Shown in pieces: positions 7,079 through 14,973 of a stretch of DNA of 22,915 nucleotides; the stretch's first letter is position 1; every line of letters begins with the position of its first letter. Below the pieces are notes generated by a model. The model was not told the origin of the DNA and ran no database searches. It was given only the letters and a program-made list of their open reading frames with translations. The DNA comes from Candidatus Aenigmatarchaeota archaeon (lineage in GTDB: Archaea > Aenigmatarchaeota > Aenigmatarchaeia > Aenigmatarchaeales > Aenigmatarchaeaceae), in contig JAAOXY010000021.1 in NCBI GenBank assembly GCA_018221065.1, positions 1 through 22,915 of the forward strand, in the 5' to 3' direction. The position numbers and the translations under genes were made by a program.

Positions 7079-7090
7079 ATTATCACCTTT
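7063..7090 (-). repeat. 15-nt tandem duplication of a ribosome binding site and start codon
   Basis: Read on the minus strand, GGTGATAATATGAAA is followed directly by AGTGATAATATGAAA, giving two in-frame ATGs 15 nt apart, each with its own GTGAT element. This is the reason for the uncertain start of the minipilin gene. Confidence 0.7.
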
Positions 7091-7397
7091 AAGCCGGACA
7101 TCCTAAACATTGTTTTTTACAATGTTGATAAACTTGAGTATTCCAAACAGTTGATTTAAAATCTGATTGACACAATTCTGCCAAAGTGAATTCATCATTT
7201 TGTATATCTTGAACATCTGATTCAGCACAACCCTTTGCTACCCAAGTTGGACAAAGTCTACTTATAGCAACTTTTATCGATTGGCCTTCAGCAGCAGGTT
7301 TAATTATTGTAAAAGCCATCCCAACTAAAACAGCCAAAACAATTAAAATAATTAAAAGCTTTATCATAAAACTTCTCTCTAATTCAAATCCCTTCAT
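7089..7397 (-). CDS. Cysteine-rich minipilin (type IV pilin-like)
   Basis: This 102-aa protein starts MKG then FELERS, one of the clearest prepilin-like leaders here: Gly at the cut site, Phe at +1 and a Glu shortly after. The hydrophobic helix spans about residues 12-32. Cysteines at 49, 57, 76, 93, 97 and 100 match those of the minipilin at 1283-1591 in number, order and near-exact position, with TLAELC and CKKQC motifs in common. A strong GGAGATGAT site lies between the stop of the small gene at 7409-7570 and this ATG. It is likely cotranscribed with its neighbours. Confidence 0.78.
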   Translation of the reverse strand: MKGFELERSFMIKLLIILIVLAVLVGMAFTIIKPAAEGQSIKVAISRLCPTWVAKGCAESDVQDIQNDEFTLAELCQSDFKSTVWNTQVYQHCKKQCLGCPA

Positions 7398-7408
7398 AAT
7401 ATCATCTC

Positions 7409-7570
7409 CTATGCGTTAATTCCCCCACTCAAACCTTGATTTATTCCAGAAACTAAATCTGAAATAGCATTTTCAGTACTTAATAAAACCATTAAAACAA
7501 CAAGTCCAACTAATAAAACTATTATAACAAAATATGTCCATGCTATTGCACCCTTTTTATTAACAATCAT
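7409..7570 (-). CDS. Very small pilin-like protein, 53 aa
   Basis: A short frame fills what would otherwise be a 160-nt gap. It starts with ATG at 7570, 11 nt inside the end of the preceding gene, and stops with TAG at 7411-7409. The protein begins MIVNKKG followed by AIAW, a prepilin-like Lys-Lys-Gly site. It then has a hydrophobic helix at about residues 12-30 and a short polar tail (STENAISDLVSGINQG). There is no cysteine. The binding site GGAGATGAT of the next gene overlaps its stop codon. The fit with the cluster pattern is good evidence that it is real despite its size. Confidence 0.7.
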   Translation of the reverse strand: MIVNKKGAIAWTYFVIIVLLVGLVVLMVLLSTENAISDLVSGINQGLSGGINA

Positions 7571-7823
7571 TATTTACACAACTCCCACCGGTTCCACAAT
7601 CAATATCTTCAAGACAACCACAAAAATAACTATTACTATCTATACTAATGCAAAGTTCACTGCCAGGACAATCATTATTATATTCACATGCAATGTATTC
7701 TGCTGAACCTGATCCAAAACCAGTATCAATTTTACCTTCAGATATGAATGTTATACCCCAAGCTAAAACAAATAAGCCTATTAAAACGGCCATTACAACA
7801 CTTATCTGAACTTCACCTTTCAT
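7560..7823 (-). CDS. Small pilin-like protein with EGF-like cysteine tail
   Basis: This 87-aa protein starts MKG then EVQIS, with a hydrophobic helix at about residues 8-28. The tail has eight cysteines (46, 52, 58, 68, 70, 76, 82, 87) in a tightly spaced array with NNDCPGSELC and DIDCGTGGSC. This resembles small disulphide-rich extracellular repeats of the EGF or Dickkopf type, by pattern only. The array differs from the six-cysteine minipilins. GTGGTGAT lies before the ATG, and the frame starts right after the stop codon of the 796-aa gene. A surface-exposed, disulphide-stabilised subunit is inferred. Confidence 0.72.
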   Translation of the reverse strand: MKGEVQISVVMAVLIGLFVLAWGITFISEGKIDTGFGSGSAEYIACEYNNDCPGSELCISIDSNSYFCGCLEDIDCGTGGSCVNNDC

Positions 7824-10214
7824 TTAATCACCACAAAATGTTACAATTGTTCTAAGAGGTTTTAACCAAGGATCTTTATGATCAACATTATCATGAACAA
7901 AATTAACAGTCATAATTAATTCTCCTTCACATATTTCATCTACACCACAATCATAATAAATTGAATTTGTACTTTCGTAAGGGTAATATAAATTATCAAC
8001 ATTTATTGTACAATTATCATGCAACTTATCAGGTAATGAATTTGCATTACCTGCAAACCAATCACCTGGTAACAAACCAGAATTCTCACTGCTTGAAAGA
8101 TATGGATCCAAAATTAATGAACTTTCAACTGGGAATGTTGTTGTTCTCCAATCTCTAAATCCTGTAACAACAGCTTTCATTATATTTTTCGCTGATTTAT
8201 TTTCTGAAAGTTCATAAACAAACGGATTAAACTTAACAACAGTAACAACATCAGGATTAATATCTTCTAAAATTTCTGGTGAATAGATGTAATCAAACAT
8301 ATTAAAGAATCTAAACAAATCTACTATTGGTAATATATCATCATCAAATGTTTCTGCAAATGTATCCTGTGAACATATCTGAATATTATATTTACAATTC
8401 TTCTGACTTGTATCCAAACCACCTAAAGTTATTTTAATTGATCCTCTATCAATACTATCTATACTATTAACTTTAACAGTACCAGTATTATTCGTATAAA
8501 ATAATCTGATATCACTGTTTAAATAATTTTTATATCTCCAATAGTTTCTTTCTTCTTCATCTGGTTGTGTATAAATACCACTCTTCATTTCAATTGCGCT
8601 TTCAGGATAAAATAAAAATTCTTGGTCAATATCACTAATTATATTACAAGTAGAATATTTCATATCATAATCAATTTGAGTATGAGTATAATCATTTTTG
8701 AAAAGTGTTGCACCAAAAGCGTCTGCACGATAGTCACCAGCTTTCCAATTCTCAGATTTTTTAGCAGTTTTTTCACCAGGATAACCAGGAAGATTCTTTT
8801 CTTTTTTCCAGTAATATTCAAAATTATTCAAATTCAATCCTAACGTAACACCGGTAAAGTCTGATTCTGATTTAGGATCATCTTCTTGCCACCAATCATC
8901 AGAATTACTCAAAGTTTTATAAGCAAAATAAGGCGTATCTTCTTCAAAATCTAACTCATCTACATCATCAATATTATCAACTAAATGTAAATCCAAATTT
9001 TCTGTATGAATATTAACGTGTGGTTCACTATCAGTCCATTCATTTTTATTACTATCACTTAACACAAACTTATAAACAGTAAGTAAATAATCATCATCCT
9101 TATGAATAGGAACATATGCAGATGCAAATAATCTATAATTATTATAAAAGAAACCATTTTCTTCTTCTATGAAATAATCTTCCAACACTCTATCTTCTTC
9201 ATATGTCTCCCATATATCACTAGTTCTATTAAAGAATACTGCCATTGAATTATAGAAATAATGTGTTGATCCGCCTTCATAATAATCATCTTCTTTTGAG
9301 TCATATCGTTCTTCACAATCAACAGTTTTAGTAAACGATGCATCTGAATCAGCATCAGTTTTGATACATTTACTTTCTTCTCTGTAGAATTTTTCAGGTT
9401 CAGAAACTTCCATAATGGCAAGCTGTGAATCATAATAATAATTCATTGGTCTTGCATCAAATGGTTCAAAATAACAAACTTCCCTTTCAAAATCAGTACC
9501 CACATCCCATTTAAGAGATTCTTCTTCACATTCCGACATAGCATCTAAAACCCATTCTAAATCAAACTGTTCACCTTGAGCTCTAGGAATTTCATCAATA
9601 ACACAACCATATTGTGAATAATATTCTGGATCAGATTCATAAAGATAAATACAGTTTTTCAATTTTTTACAAAAACTAATTTCTTCTTCACTTTCAACAC
9701 ATGATAAACAACGTATTGCAGGACTCTGAATACCTCTTACTCTTTGTTCTTCTATAGACCATATTTCATCATTAACTGTTAATTGACATCCTACACAATG
9801 AGAAAACATAGAACTACTTGTTGTTTCATAATCAACATCTTCAACATCATCACAATATTTACAATTATTATCAAATATGTATGAATCAACACCCGTTGGT
9901 ATTTTTTCGGCCTTACAATGATAACAATCTCTTACACGTGGACCATCATATGATGTATAAAATTCCATTTCACTTTCAGATAACCCATCATCTGTAGCTA
10001 ATATCAAACCATCATAACCATAATCTTTCAAAAAAGAATAAGTATATTGATTACCAAGTCCTAGTGGTGGACCACCAGGTGCTTCAAAATCTGCACCAGC
10101 CAATGCAATAAATTCTTCAAAATCAGTTCCAACACTTGACATTATTGAAACTATTGCAATCGTCAAAGCTAATACTAGTATTATTACCAACAATGCTGTT
10201 CTTAATACTACCAT
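7824..10214 (-). CDS. Large cysteine-framework pilus-associated protein, 796 aa
   Basis: One N-terminal hydrophobic segment (about residues 4-26) anchors a long acidic, aromatic-rich ectodomain. Residues 98-173 (numbered from the alternative start at 10217) hold four C-x2-C pairs (C98/101, C119/122, C141/144, C170/173). Then follow landmarks shared with the 436-, 481- and 946-aa proteins: C183-x5-C189 (FCKKLKNC), VCYF at C248, CKYNIQIC (C608, C615), VVTGFRDW (683-690) and a tail CGVDEICE (C757, C763). The ATG at 10214 is preferred over TTG at 10217 and is preceded by AGGTTGAT. The leader has no Lys-Gly, so the anchor may be uncleaved. Function unknown; a large pilus or adhesion subunit is inferred. 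Confidence 0.75.
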   Translation of the reverse strand: MVVLRTALLVIILVLALTIAIVSIMSSVGTDFEEFIALAGADFEAPGGPPLGLGNQYTYSFLKDYGYDGLILATDDGLSESEMEFYTSYDGPRVRDCYHCKAEKIPTGVDSYIFDNNCKYCDDVEDVDYETTSSSMFSHCVGCQLTVNDEIWSIEEQRVRGIQSPAIRCLSCVESEEEISFCKKLKNCIYLYESDPEYYSQYGCVIDEIPRAQGEQFDLEWVLDAMSECEEESLKWDVGTDFEREVCYFEPFDARPMNYYYDSQLAIMEVSEPEKFYREESKCIKTDADSDASFTKTVDCEERYDSKEDDYYEGGSTHYFYNSMAVFFNRTSDIWETYEEDRVLEDYFIEEENGFFYNNYRLFASAYVPIHKDDDYLLTVYKFVLSDSNKNEWTDSEPHVNIHTENLDLHLVDNIDDVDELDFEEDTPYFAYKTLSNSDDWWQEDDPKSESDFTGVTLGLNLNNFEYYWKKEKNLPGYPGEKTAKKSENWKAGDYRADAFGATLFKNDYTHTQIDYDMKYSTCNIISDIDQEFLFYPESAIEMKSGIYTQPDEEERNYWRYKNYLNSDIRLFYTNNTGTVKVNSIDSIDRGSIKITLGGLDTSQKNCKYNIQICSQDTFAETFDDDILPIVDLFRFFNMFDYIYSPEILEDINPDVVTVVKFNPFVYELSENKSAKNIMKAVVTGFRDWRTTTFPVESSLILDPYLSSSENSGLLPGDWFAGNANSLPDKLHDNCTINVDNLYYPYESTNSIYYDCGVDEICEGELIMTVNFVHDNVDHKDPWLKPLRTIVTFCGD

Positions 10215-10218
10215 CAAA

Positions 10219-13059
10219 TCAACCTTGCCTAAATTTAACTATAGGATGCACAACTGCAGCTTCTCTTCCTGTCAATTCCTTTGAACTAGCGCTATAATCT
10301 TCATCATAACCATATTCTTGATAAAGTTGTACAATAAAACCTAAATACACTTTTATTTTACCTGAATAAAGACCATCAGCTTCTTTAACATAAAATATAT
10401 TTTTATTATATTCAGATTCTTTTAATGTATCATAATAAATAGCAAATTCCGAACCATCAACATAACAATCCTTATTAGTTATTGTAAGTTTATCTATGTC
10501 TGAATAAGATGGTTGACCATTAATAGATAACCCAAGACTATATTTTTTAGTTAAATACGAAGCATGTTTTTCACTTTTATAATCATATTTAGTTTTTCCA
10601 GAAGTATCTTTTAATTCAATTACTGTTTGACTTTCGCAATCTTCTGTTTTTCCGCTATGATGCTCAAGATTTAAATGCTGTATATTTCTACCCTCATTTA
10701 ATTCATATTCATGGTCATCACAAGATCCCCAACAAGAATGTTCTGTAGCTTCAGAACTACACACTCCACCTATTAAATCTTTACTACACTTTTTGTAAGA
10801 AACTGCTCCATATCTAATATCAGTCAAAACAGAAGATTTATAAAATTTATCAGGAATATTGGAATAATCTAATTCTCTTAAATTCCATTGCGAATCAAAA
10901 TCATAATGTAAAGTTGTAACACACTCACTAACTGTTCTACCCGGCCTTGTTCCATAACAAACCATACTTTGAATATTATCATATATTTCTGAAGGTGGAT
11001 TTTCAACAAATATTGACCAATCTCTAATACCTGCAACAATTATATTTGCAATATGTTCAGCATCCATTGGTTCAGAACCTATATCTATTTCAAATGTTGT
11101 TAACCCATCTGATTTAGAATCAAGATCAACAGGACTATCATCAAAAGTTACCAAATAAGAATCATACTCATGTGATGGACCATCAAACCCAAGTTGATCA
11201 ATTATTTCCGGATGAAGAGAAATTGCAGAATATGAAGTTATAGGTGTTCTTGTTATTCTTTCACTCCATTCAGAATCACTCTTATCAAGTGTTGGAAACA
11301 TAGATGTCTCAAACATATCTCTTATGCCTGTATAAATTCCTAAAGCATTTTGATTATCTTTATCAACCAACATTGGTTGACTACAAACATAAAAATTAAA
11401 ATCACAATTATTCTCACCATTACCATCAAAATAAGACATATCAGAAACAGCCATCTTTATGCTTGTACCATTAGGCATTGTATCTGATTCAAATGGTCCA
11501 CCACGATTAAAGAAAACAATGTCATCAGACATACCACCATCTGATTTTTCAATTTCATAAAGTATCGGTGACAATCCACTCAAATTTCCACAATCACTAA
11601 ATGTAAATTTCTGATCTTGGAATTTAAAATCTTTATCATATGTATAATCAGGTAAGAAATTTGGTAAATATAGTGTACCATATGATTCACCATCAACAAA
11701 ATAAGGTTGATCAGCATCTTCCATTGAGAAAAATCCAGCTGCACCTGTTGTACCTTGTGTAGTTTTTGTTGGTTGTCCATCAAAATGACAAAGTTTTTGT
11801 TGAATACCTGCATCTTCAACAACTGAATAAATATCTTCTTCTACGCAATAATCAAGAATATCTAACAATTGTTCTTCAAACGTATCCATAAACTCGTCAT
11901 CATTATAAAGCAAATCCAATGCATCTCTTTCTACATCAGTACCAGTTAAAGCTGGAGAAGTGTATGGATGATTTAGATCAGAAGAATCATAAATAACAGG
12001 TGCAAATCTTTCAAAAATAGGACAAACATCATCTCTACCATCATGATATCTTAAACAATCTTTAATTTCATCACAAAGTTTGTAATCTACTTGTTTCTCA
12101 CACACGGTTGCAGAACTTGCAGGTTCACAATATCTACAAAAAATTTCTTCGTTGTAGTCTGTAGCACTATTACCACAATAAAAATTATTAAGACAAGTTG
12201 TAGTATTACATTTATCTGATTCTTTACAGTACCATTGTTCATAATCTGCAAGTTCACCTGTAATACTATCTATAGCAAGTGGATTTGTTTCTGGAGTAAA
12301 ACATGAATTACAATTTTCACATTTCTCACATTCAGCAATATTTGTTTCTTCATCTAATACACATTCACTGCATTCTGTACAAAAAGAGCAATCACCAAAG
12401 ACTTGATTTGTTTCAGGATCAATAGACTGATCACATTCTAAACAATCAGCATTATTGCCATCCGCATCAGCAAATTCACAAAAACTACAAAAAGAAGATT
12501 CTCCGAAATCATAATATCTTGAACAATCTGTACATCTAATAGCATTTTCACAATTTTCACCTCCGATATAAGTATCAGAAGGAGAATTCTCTGGTTCCAA
12601 TAAATGAATTGCTTGTATACCATCTTTCCATCTCAGATAATGTATAAACCAATCTCTACTAAGAGCAGTAACATTACAATCTTCACCATTTAAACAAGAA
12701 TCATCATAAACATAATGATCAACATCAAAAATAAAATTACCTTGCATATATGAACATTTGGAATTCTTATATTGCTCAAAAAGTTCATCTCTTTCTTCTT
12801 CTGAAAGAGAAGGATTTTTTATATTACTAGGCGCTACATTGAGAAAACACTCCATACCACCAGAACAAAAAGGCTCCAAATCTAAATTTTCTAAATTACA
12901 ACACACAGAACCCTCATCTAATCCACATGAAGTAAAAGTAGTAGTCAAATAATCAGTAACTTGTATATCTGTTACATAATAATATCCAGCAACACCAATC
13001 AAAGTTATCAGTGAAAGGATAACTATGACTAGAACTATATTGAATTGAACCCCTTTCAT
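10219..13059 (-). CDS. Giant pilin-like protein with CxxC-rich region, 946 aa
   Basis: MKG then VQFN and a hydrophobic helix (about residues 8-29) give a prepilin-like start. Residues 170-320 hold 22 cysteines, including two CxxCxxCxxC runs (224-233 and 244-253) and several single C-x2-C pairs. This could bind zinc or iron-sulphur centres or be a dense disulphide region. Next come the family landmarks: C329-x5-C335, LCHF (C424), CDFNFYVC (C552, C559), VAGIRDW (675-681) and a C-terminal NKDCYVD segment. It has no Shine-Dalgarno; a TATA box about 27 bp upstream fits a leaderless mRNA. It is probably cotranscribed with the 796-aa paralogue downstream. Role unknown; a major surface fibre or tip protein is inferred. 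Confidence 0.77.
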   Translation of the reverse strand: MKGVQFNIVLVIVILSLITLIGVAGYYYVTDIQVTDYLTTTFTSCGLDEGSVCCNLENLDLEPFCSGGMECFLNVAPSNIKNPSLSEEERDELFEQYKNSKCSYMQGNFIFDVDHYVYDDSCLNGEDCNVTALSRDWFIHYLRWKDGIQAIHLLEPENSPSDTYIGGENCENAIRCTDCSRYYDFGESSFCSFCEFADADGNNADCLECDQSIDPETNQVFGDCSFCTECSECVLDEETNIAECEKCENCNSCFTPETNPLAIDSITGELADYEQWYCKESDKCNTTTCLNNFYCGNSATDYNEEIFCRYCEPASSATVCEKQVDYKLCDEIKDCLRYHDGRDDVCPIFERFAPVIYDSSDLNHPYTSPALTGTDVERDALDLLYNDDEFMDTFEEQLLDILDYCVEEDIYSVVEDAGIQQKLCHFDGQPTKTTQGTTGAAGFFSMEDADQPYFVDGESYGTLYLPNFLPDYTYDKDFKFQDQKFTFSDCGNLSGLSPILYEIEKSDGGMSDDIVFFNRGGPFESDTMPNGTSIKMAVSDMSYFDGNGENNCDFNFYVCSQPMLVDKDNQNALGIYTGIRDMFETSMFPTLDKSDSEWSERITRTPITSYSAISLHPEIIDQLGFDGPSHEYDSYLVTFDDSPVDLDSKSDGLTTFEIDIGSEPMDAEHIANIIVAGIRDWSIFVENPPSEIYDNIQSMVCYGTRPGRTVSECVTTLHYDFDSQWNLRELDYSNIPDKFYKSSVLTDIRYGAVSYKKCSKDLIGGVCSSEATEHSCWGSCDDHEYELNEGRNIQHLNLEHHSGKTEDCESQTVIELKDTSGKTKYDYKSEKHASYLTKKYSLGLSINGQPSYSDIDKLTITNKDCYVDGSEFAIYYDTLKESEYNKNIFYVKEADGLYSGKIKVYLGFIVQLYQEYGYDEDYSASSKELTGREAAVVHPIVKFRQG

Positions 13060-13078
13060 AAATAAAATACAGCTAAAC

Positions 13079-13097
13079 CTGTATATAAATTATACAG
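13079..13097. promoter_or_regulatory. Inverted repeat over a TATA box, possible operator
   Basis: CTGTATA-TAAAT-TATACAG is a perfect 7-bp inverted repeat with a 5-nt spacer. On the minus strand it contains TTTATATA (13090-13083), centred about 27 bp upstream of the ATG of the 946-aa gene, and it covers the stop codon of the gene before it. A second TACAG lies just downstream, so alternative hairpins are possible. A repressor bound here would cover the TATA box (inference). Confidence 0.55.
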
Positions 13098-13302
13098 TTA
13101 TAGATGCGCATCCAAGATAAGAAGACGTTAAACGTCCTCCAGGAAGATAATACACGATTCCACAGATTATATTTCTAACAAAGCCCGTTTCACCACCAAA
13201 TATCAAATCTAAGAGCACAGCTATGATAATTATCATTATCATACCTAAAATTATCATATTCAATCTACTCATTGACTCTTCTTCTAATTGTGTTTCCATC
13301 AT
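13090..13302 (-). CDS. Small single-pass membrane protein, 70 aa
   Basis: The N-terminus is acidic (METQLEEESMSRLN) and followed by a strong hydrophobic segment at about residues 15-35. A short tail with two cysteines (C47, C65) comes next. There is no Lys-Gly cut site, so it looks like a permanent inner-membrane anchor rather than a processed pilin. AAGGTGAT lies directly before tandem ATGs at 13302 and 13299, and the frame starts within the end of the upstream gene region. Three such short non-KG genes stand side by side (13090-13772). An assembly or accessory role in the pilus machine is inferred from context only. Confidence 0.62.
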   Translation of the reverse strand: MMETQLEEESMSRLNMIILGMIMIIIIAVLLDLIFGGETGFVRNIICGIVYYLPGGRLTSSYLGCASITV

Positions 13303-13308
13303 ATCACC

Positions 13309-13539
13309 TTAAAGTAAATCACATATCCATTTCAATGGTCTAAAGCTCAAACCCGCTTTATCTCCCAACCATTGATTCATATTAACCCAAAAATCAGGAG
13401 AAACCTTGTCTACTACTGCATCACAAGCAGTTTCACTAAGATTCATAGTAAATACCATTCCTAAAAGTATTACTAACAGTATAAATGCTGTCAATATCAG
13501 TATCAAATTAGCAGGTTCTTTGAAAGCTTGACTTACCAC
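13309..13539 (-). CDS. Small single-pass membrane protein
   Basis: A 76-aa product if started at GTG 13539, where GGTGA lies 4 nt upstream; TTG 13554 would add five residues and overlap the previous stop by 4 nt. The hydrophobic segment lies about 10-30 residues from the start (NLILILTAFILLVILLG). A short domain follows with two cysteines (TACDAVVDK and KWICDLL) and several tryptophans. No Lys-Gly leader is present. I do not recognise the family. Position in the tight pilin cluster suggests a minor or accessory component. Confidence 0.58.
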   Translation of the reverse strand: MVSQAFKEPANLILILTAFILLVILLGMVFTMNLSETACDAVVDKVSPDFWVNMNQWLGDKAGLSFRPLKWICDLL

Positions 13540-13550
13540 ATTCTCACCAC

Positions 13551-13772
13551 TCAATATTCTATTAAATCACCAACAAGTTCAGCAGTATCGGCACCAGAAT
13601 CTAAAAAGAATTGTCCTAGTGTTTTTACAGTTTTAAATAAAATATCCCAAATACTTGCTCCTGCAAGTCCTTCTTTACCTAATCCTAAACTCATTAATAA
13701 AAATAATACTATTCCTACGAAAGCTATCATTAGCAAAAATACAACAACTAATTGCATTGTTTCTTTATCCAT
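13551..13772 (-). CDS. Small single-pass membrane protein, 73 aa
   Basis: ATG 13772 gives MDKETMQ followed by a hydrophobic segment (about residues 7-30) and a short tail (GKEGLAGASIWDILFK) that could form an amphipathic helix, ending in acidic residues. TTG 13781 would extend it by three codons. A GAGGT site is inside the end of the upstream gene. There is no cysteine and no Lys-Gly cut site. Family not recognised; probably a membrane-bound accessory of the pilus-like machine. Confidence 0.57.
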   Translation of the reverse strand: MDKETMQLVVVFLLMIAFVGIVLFLLMSLGLGKEGLAGASIWDILFKTVKTLGQFFLDSGADTAELVGDLIEY

Positions 13773-13773
13773 A

Positions 13774-14274
13774 TTACTCAACTACCTCATAAGGCCAATC
13801 CCTACAACACCTATGTGTCTCAGGATTTACACATATATCATTTGATGTATCAGGCCATAAAGATGTATCCAATATACCTGAATCAGGAATATCATATCCA
13901 GAATTTAAACATTTTAATGTACGAGTCTTTATTTCACCATCCTCTTCAATTTCAACAGTTCCACAAGCAACACCATTATTCAATGATTTAGCAACATAAC
14001 ATGTTCTACAACATGAATTATCTTCTGCATCAACACATGCATCTTTTTCTCTAATAGTACCTCTAGCACCAGGAACTGTCATTTTAGCATAACTACAATA
14101 AAGATCCTCACCACAAGGAGAACCATCATCGTCATCATTAACAGCTATATAGATATCTTCTGGTGAACATGATTGAAGTTGCAACAATGTTCCACTCAAA
14201 GAAACACCCACAAGTACAATAACACTTACAAAAGCCAAACCAGCTATCAACCAAAACATTGTTTTTATTTCCAT
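13774..14274 (-). CDS. Cysteine-rich membrane-anchored protein, 166 aa
   Basis: After MEIKTM there is a hydrophobic segment at about residues 7-30, with no Lys-Gly before it. The extracellular-looking part has 12 cysteines (36, 54, 60, 80, 88, 89, 92, 104, 122, 148, 156, 157), including two CC pairs (SCCRTC and RCCRDW), consistent with six disulphides. GGAGGATGA precedes the ATG and covers the stop of the upstream gene. Domain family not recognised. An extracellular structural or binding subunit of the surface apparatus is inferred. Confidence 0.65.
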   Translation of the reverse strand: MEIKTMFWLIAGLAFVSVIVLVGVSLSGTLLQLQSCSPEDIYIAVNDDDDGSPCGEDLYCSYAKMTVPGARGTIREKDACVDAEDNSCCRTCYVAKSLNNGVACGTVEIEEDGEIKTRTLKCLNSGYDIPDSGILDTSLWPDTSNDICVNPETHRCCRDWPYEVVE

Positions 14275-14278
14275 TAAC

Positions 14279-14962
14279 TCATCCTCCAGAACATACTACA
14301 ACAAGTGGATTATACTCATCATTATCTATGTAAAATGCTACACGAATCATTACTTGATTTGAATCATATGGTCTTAAATCTGAATTTTGTCTAACTAATA
14401 ACATTCTATTAAGATTTTCAGGATCATCTAAATAATTTGTTACTATGTCATCATCCCAGCAATCATTTGAAAATGTAAATGAAGCTTTACTAGTTGAAAC
14501 ATATACCAAAGATGGTTCGCCATCAATTAAATCATAACCAGCATCTGTAAATGATTCAGCAGTCCAACTATCAATAAACACAGGTTCAAATGCTTCATCA
14601 AAAATATCTTCAGGTGTTATATCATTTAATTCATCACTAGTTACATTAATTATAATTGGTGAACACAAAATAACATAATCATTACTTTCATCAGGAATAT
14701 CACAATAAACTAATTTTGCTTCAGGATCAAAATTATCTAGTATATTTTTTATCTTATCTAAAGCGCTAATTTCTTCGGATAAATAAGAAAATGTTAATAA
14801 TCCTTCTTCATTTAACAATATTTCATCGTCTTCCTGTTCAATAGATTGAAAATAATTATCAGATATTTGCTGAATCTGAGCTATAAAAACAGCACCACCA
14901 ATCAAAAGCAATAATGCTGCTATTACAACGTAAATTAATATTTTTTTAACTTGTTCAGCCAT
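14279..14962 (-). CDS. Pilus-associated protein carrying the C-terminal domain of the large paralogue family
   Basis: This 227-aa protein has a hydrophobic segment at about residues 9-29 after MAEQVKK, without Lys-Gly. Its C-terminal third resembles the end of the 481-aa protein: FSNDCWDDD (C168) against YDNGCWNDD, then a strand with an MIRVAFY or MRIVIALY motif, and YNPLVVVC against HNPLNVNV. It looks like a short relative of the large family that keeps only the C-terminal domain. AGGTG lies just upstream of the ATG. Comparison was by eye; function unknown, probably a minor subunit. Confidence 0.66.
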   Translation of the reverse strand: MAEQVKKILIYVVIAALLLLIGGAVFIAQIQQISDNYFQSIEQEDDEILLNEEGLLTFSYLSEEISALDKIKNILDNFDPEAKLVYCDIPDESNDYVILCSPIIINVTSDELNDITPEDIFDEAFEPVFIDSWTAESFTDAGYDLIDGEPSLVYVSTSKASFTFSNDCWDDDIVTNYLDDPENLNRMLLVRQNSDLRPYDSNQVMIRVAFYIDNDEYNPLVVVCSGG

Positions 14963-14973
14963 TATTACACCTA

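Noticed and set aside
9167..9433. Alternative minus-strand frame inside the 796-aa gene, and similar ones at 11580-11822, 12438-12623 and 15723-15911
   Set aside because: They are out-of-frame shadows of well-supported large genes, with low-complexity Met/Ile/Lys-rich content and no start signals of their own.
12100..12550. Ferredoxin domain in the 946-aa protein
   Set aside because: The CxxCxxC runs lack the following CP and the rest of a ferredoxin fold, and the region is predicted extracellular, so it is kept only as a hypothesis of metal binding.
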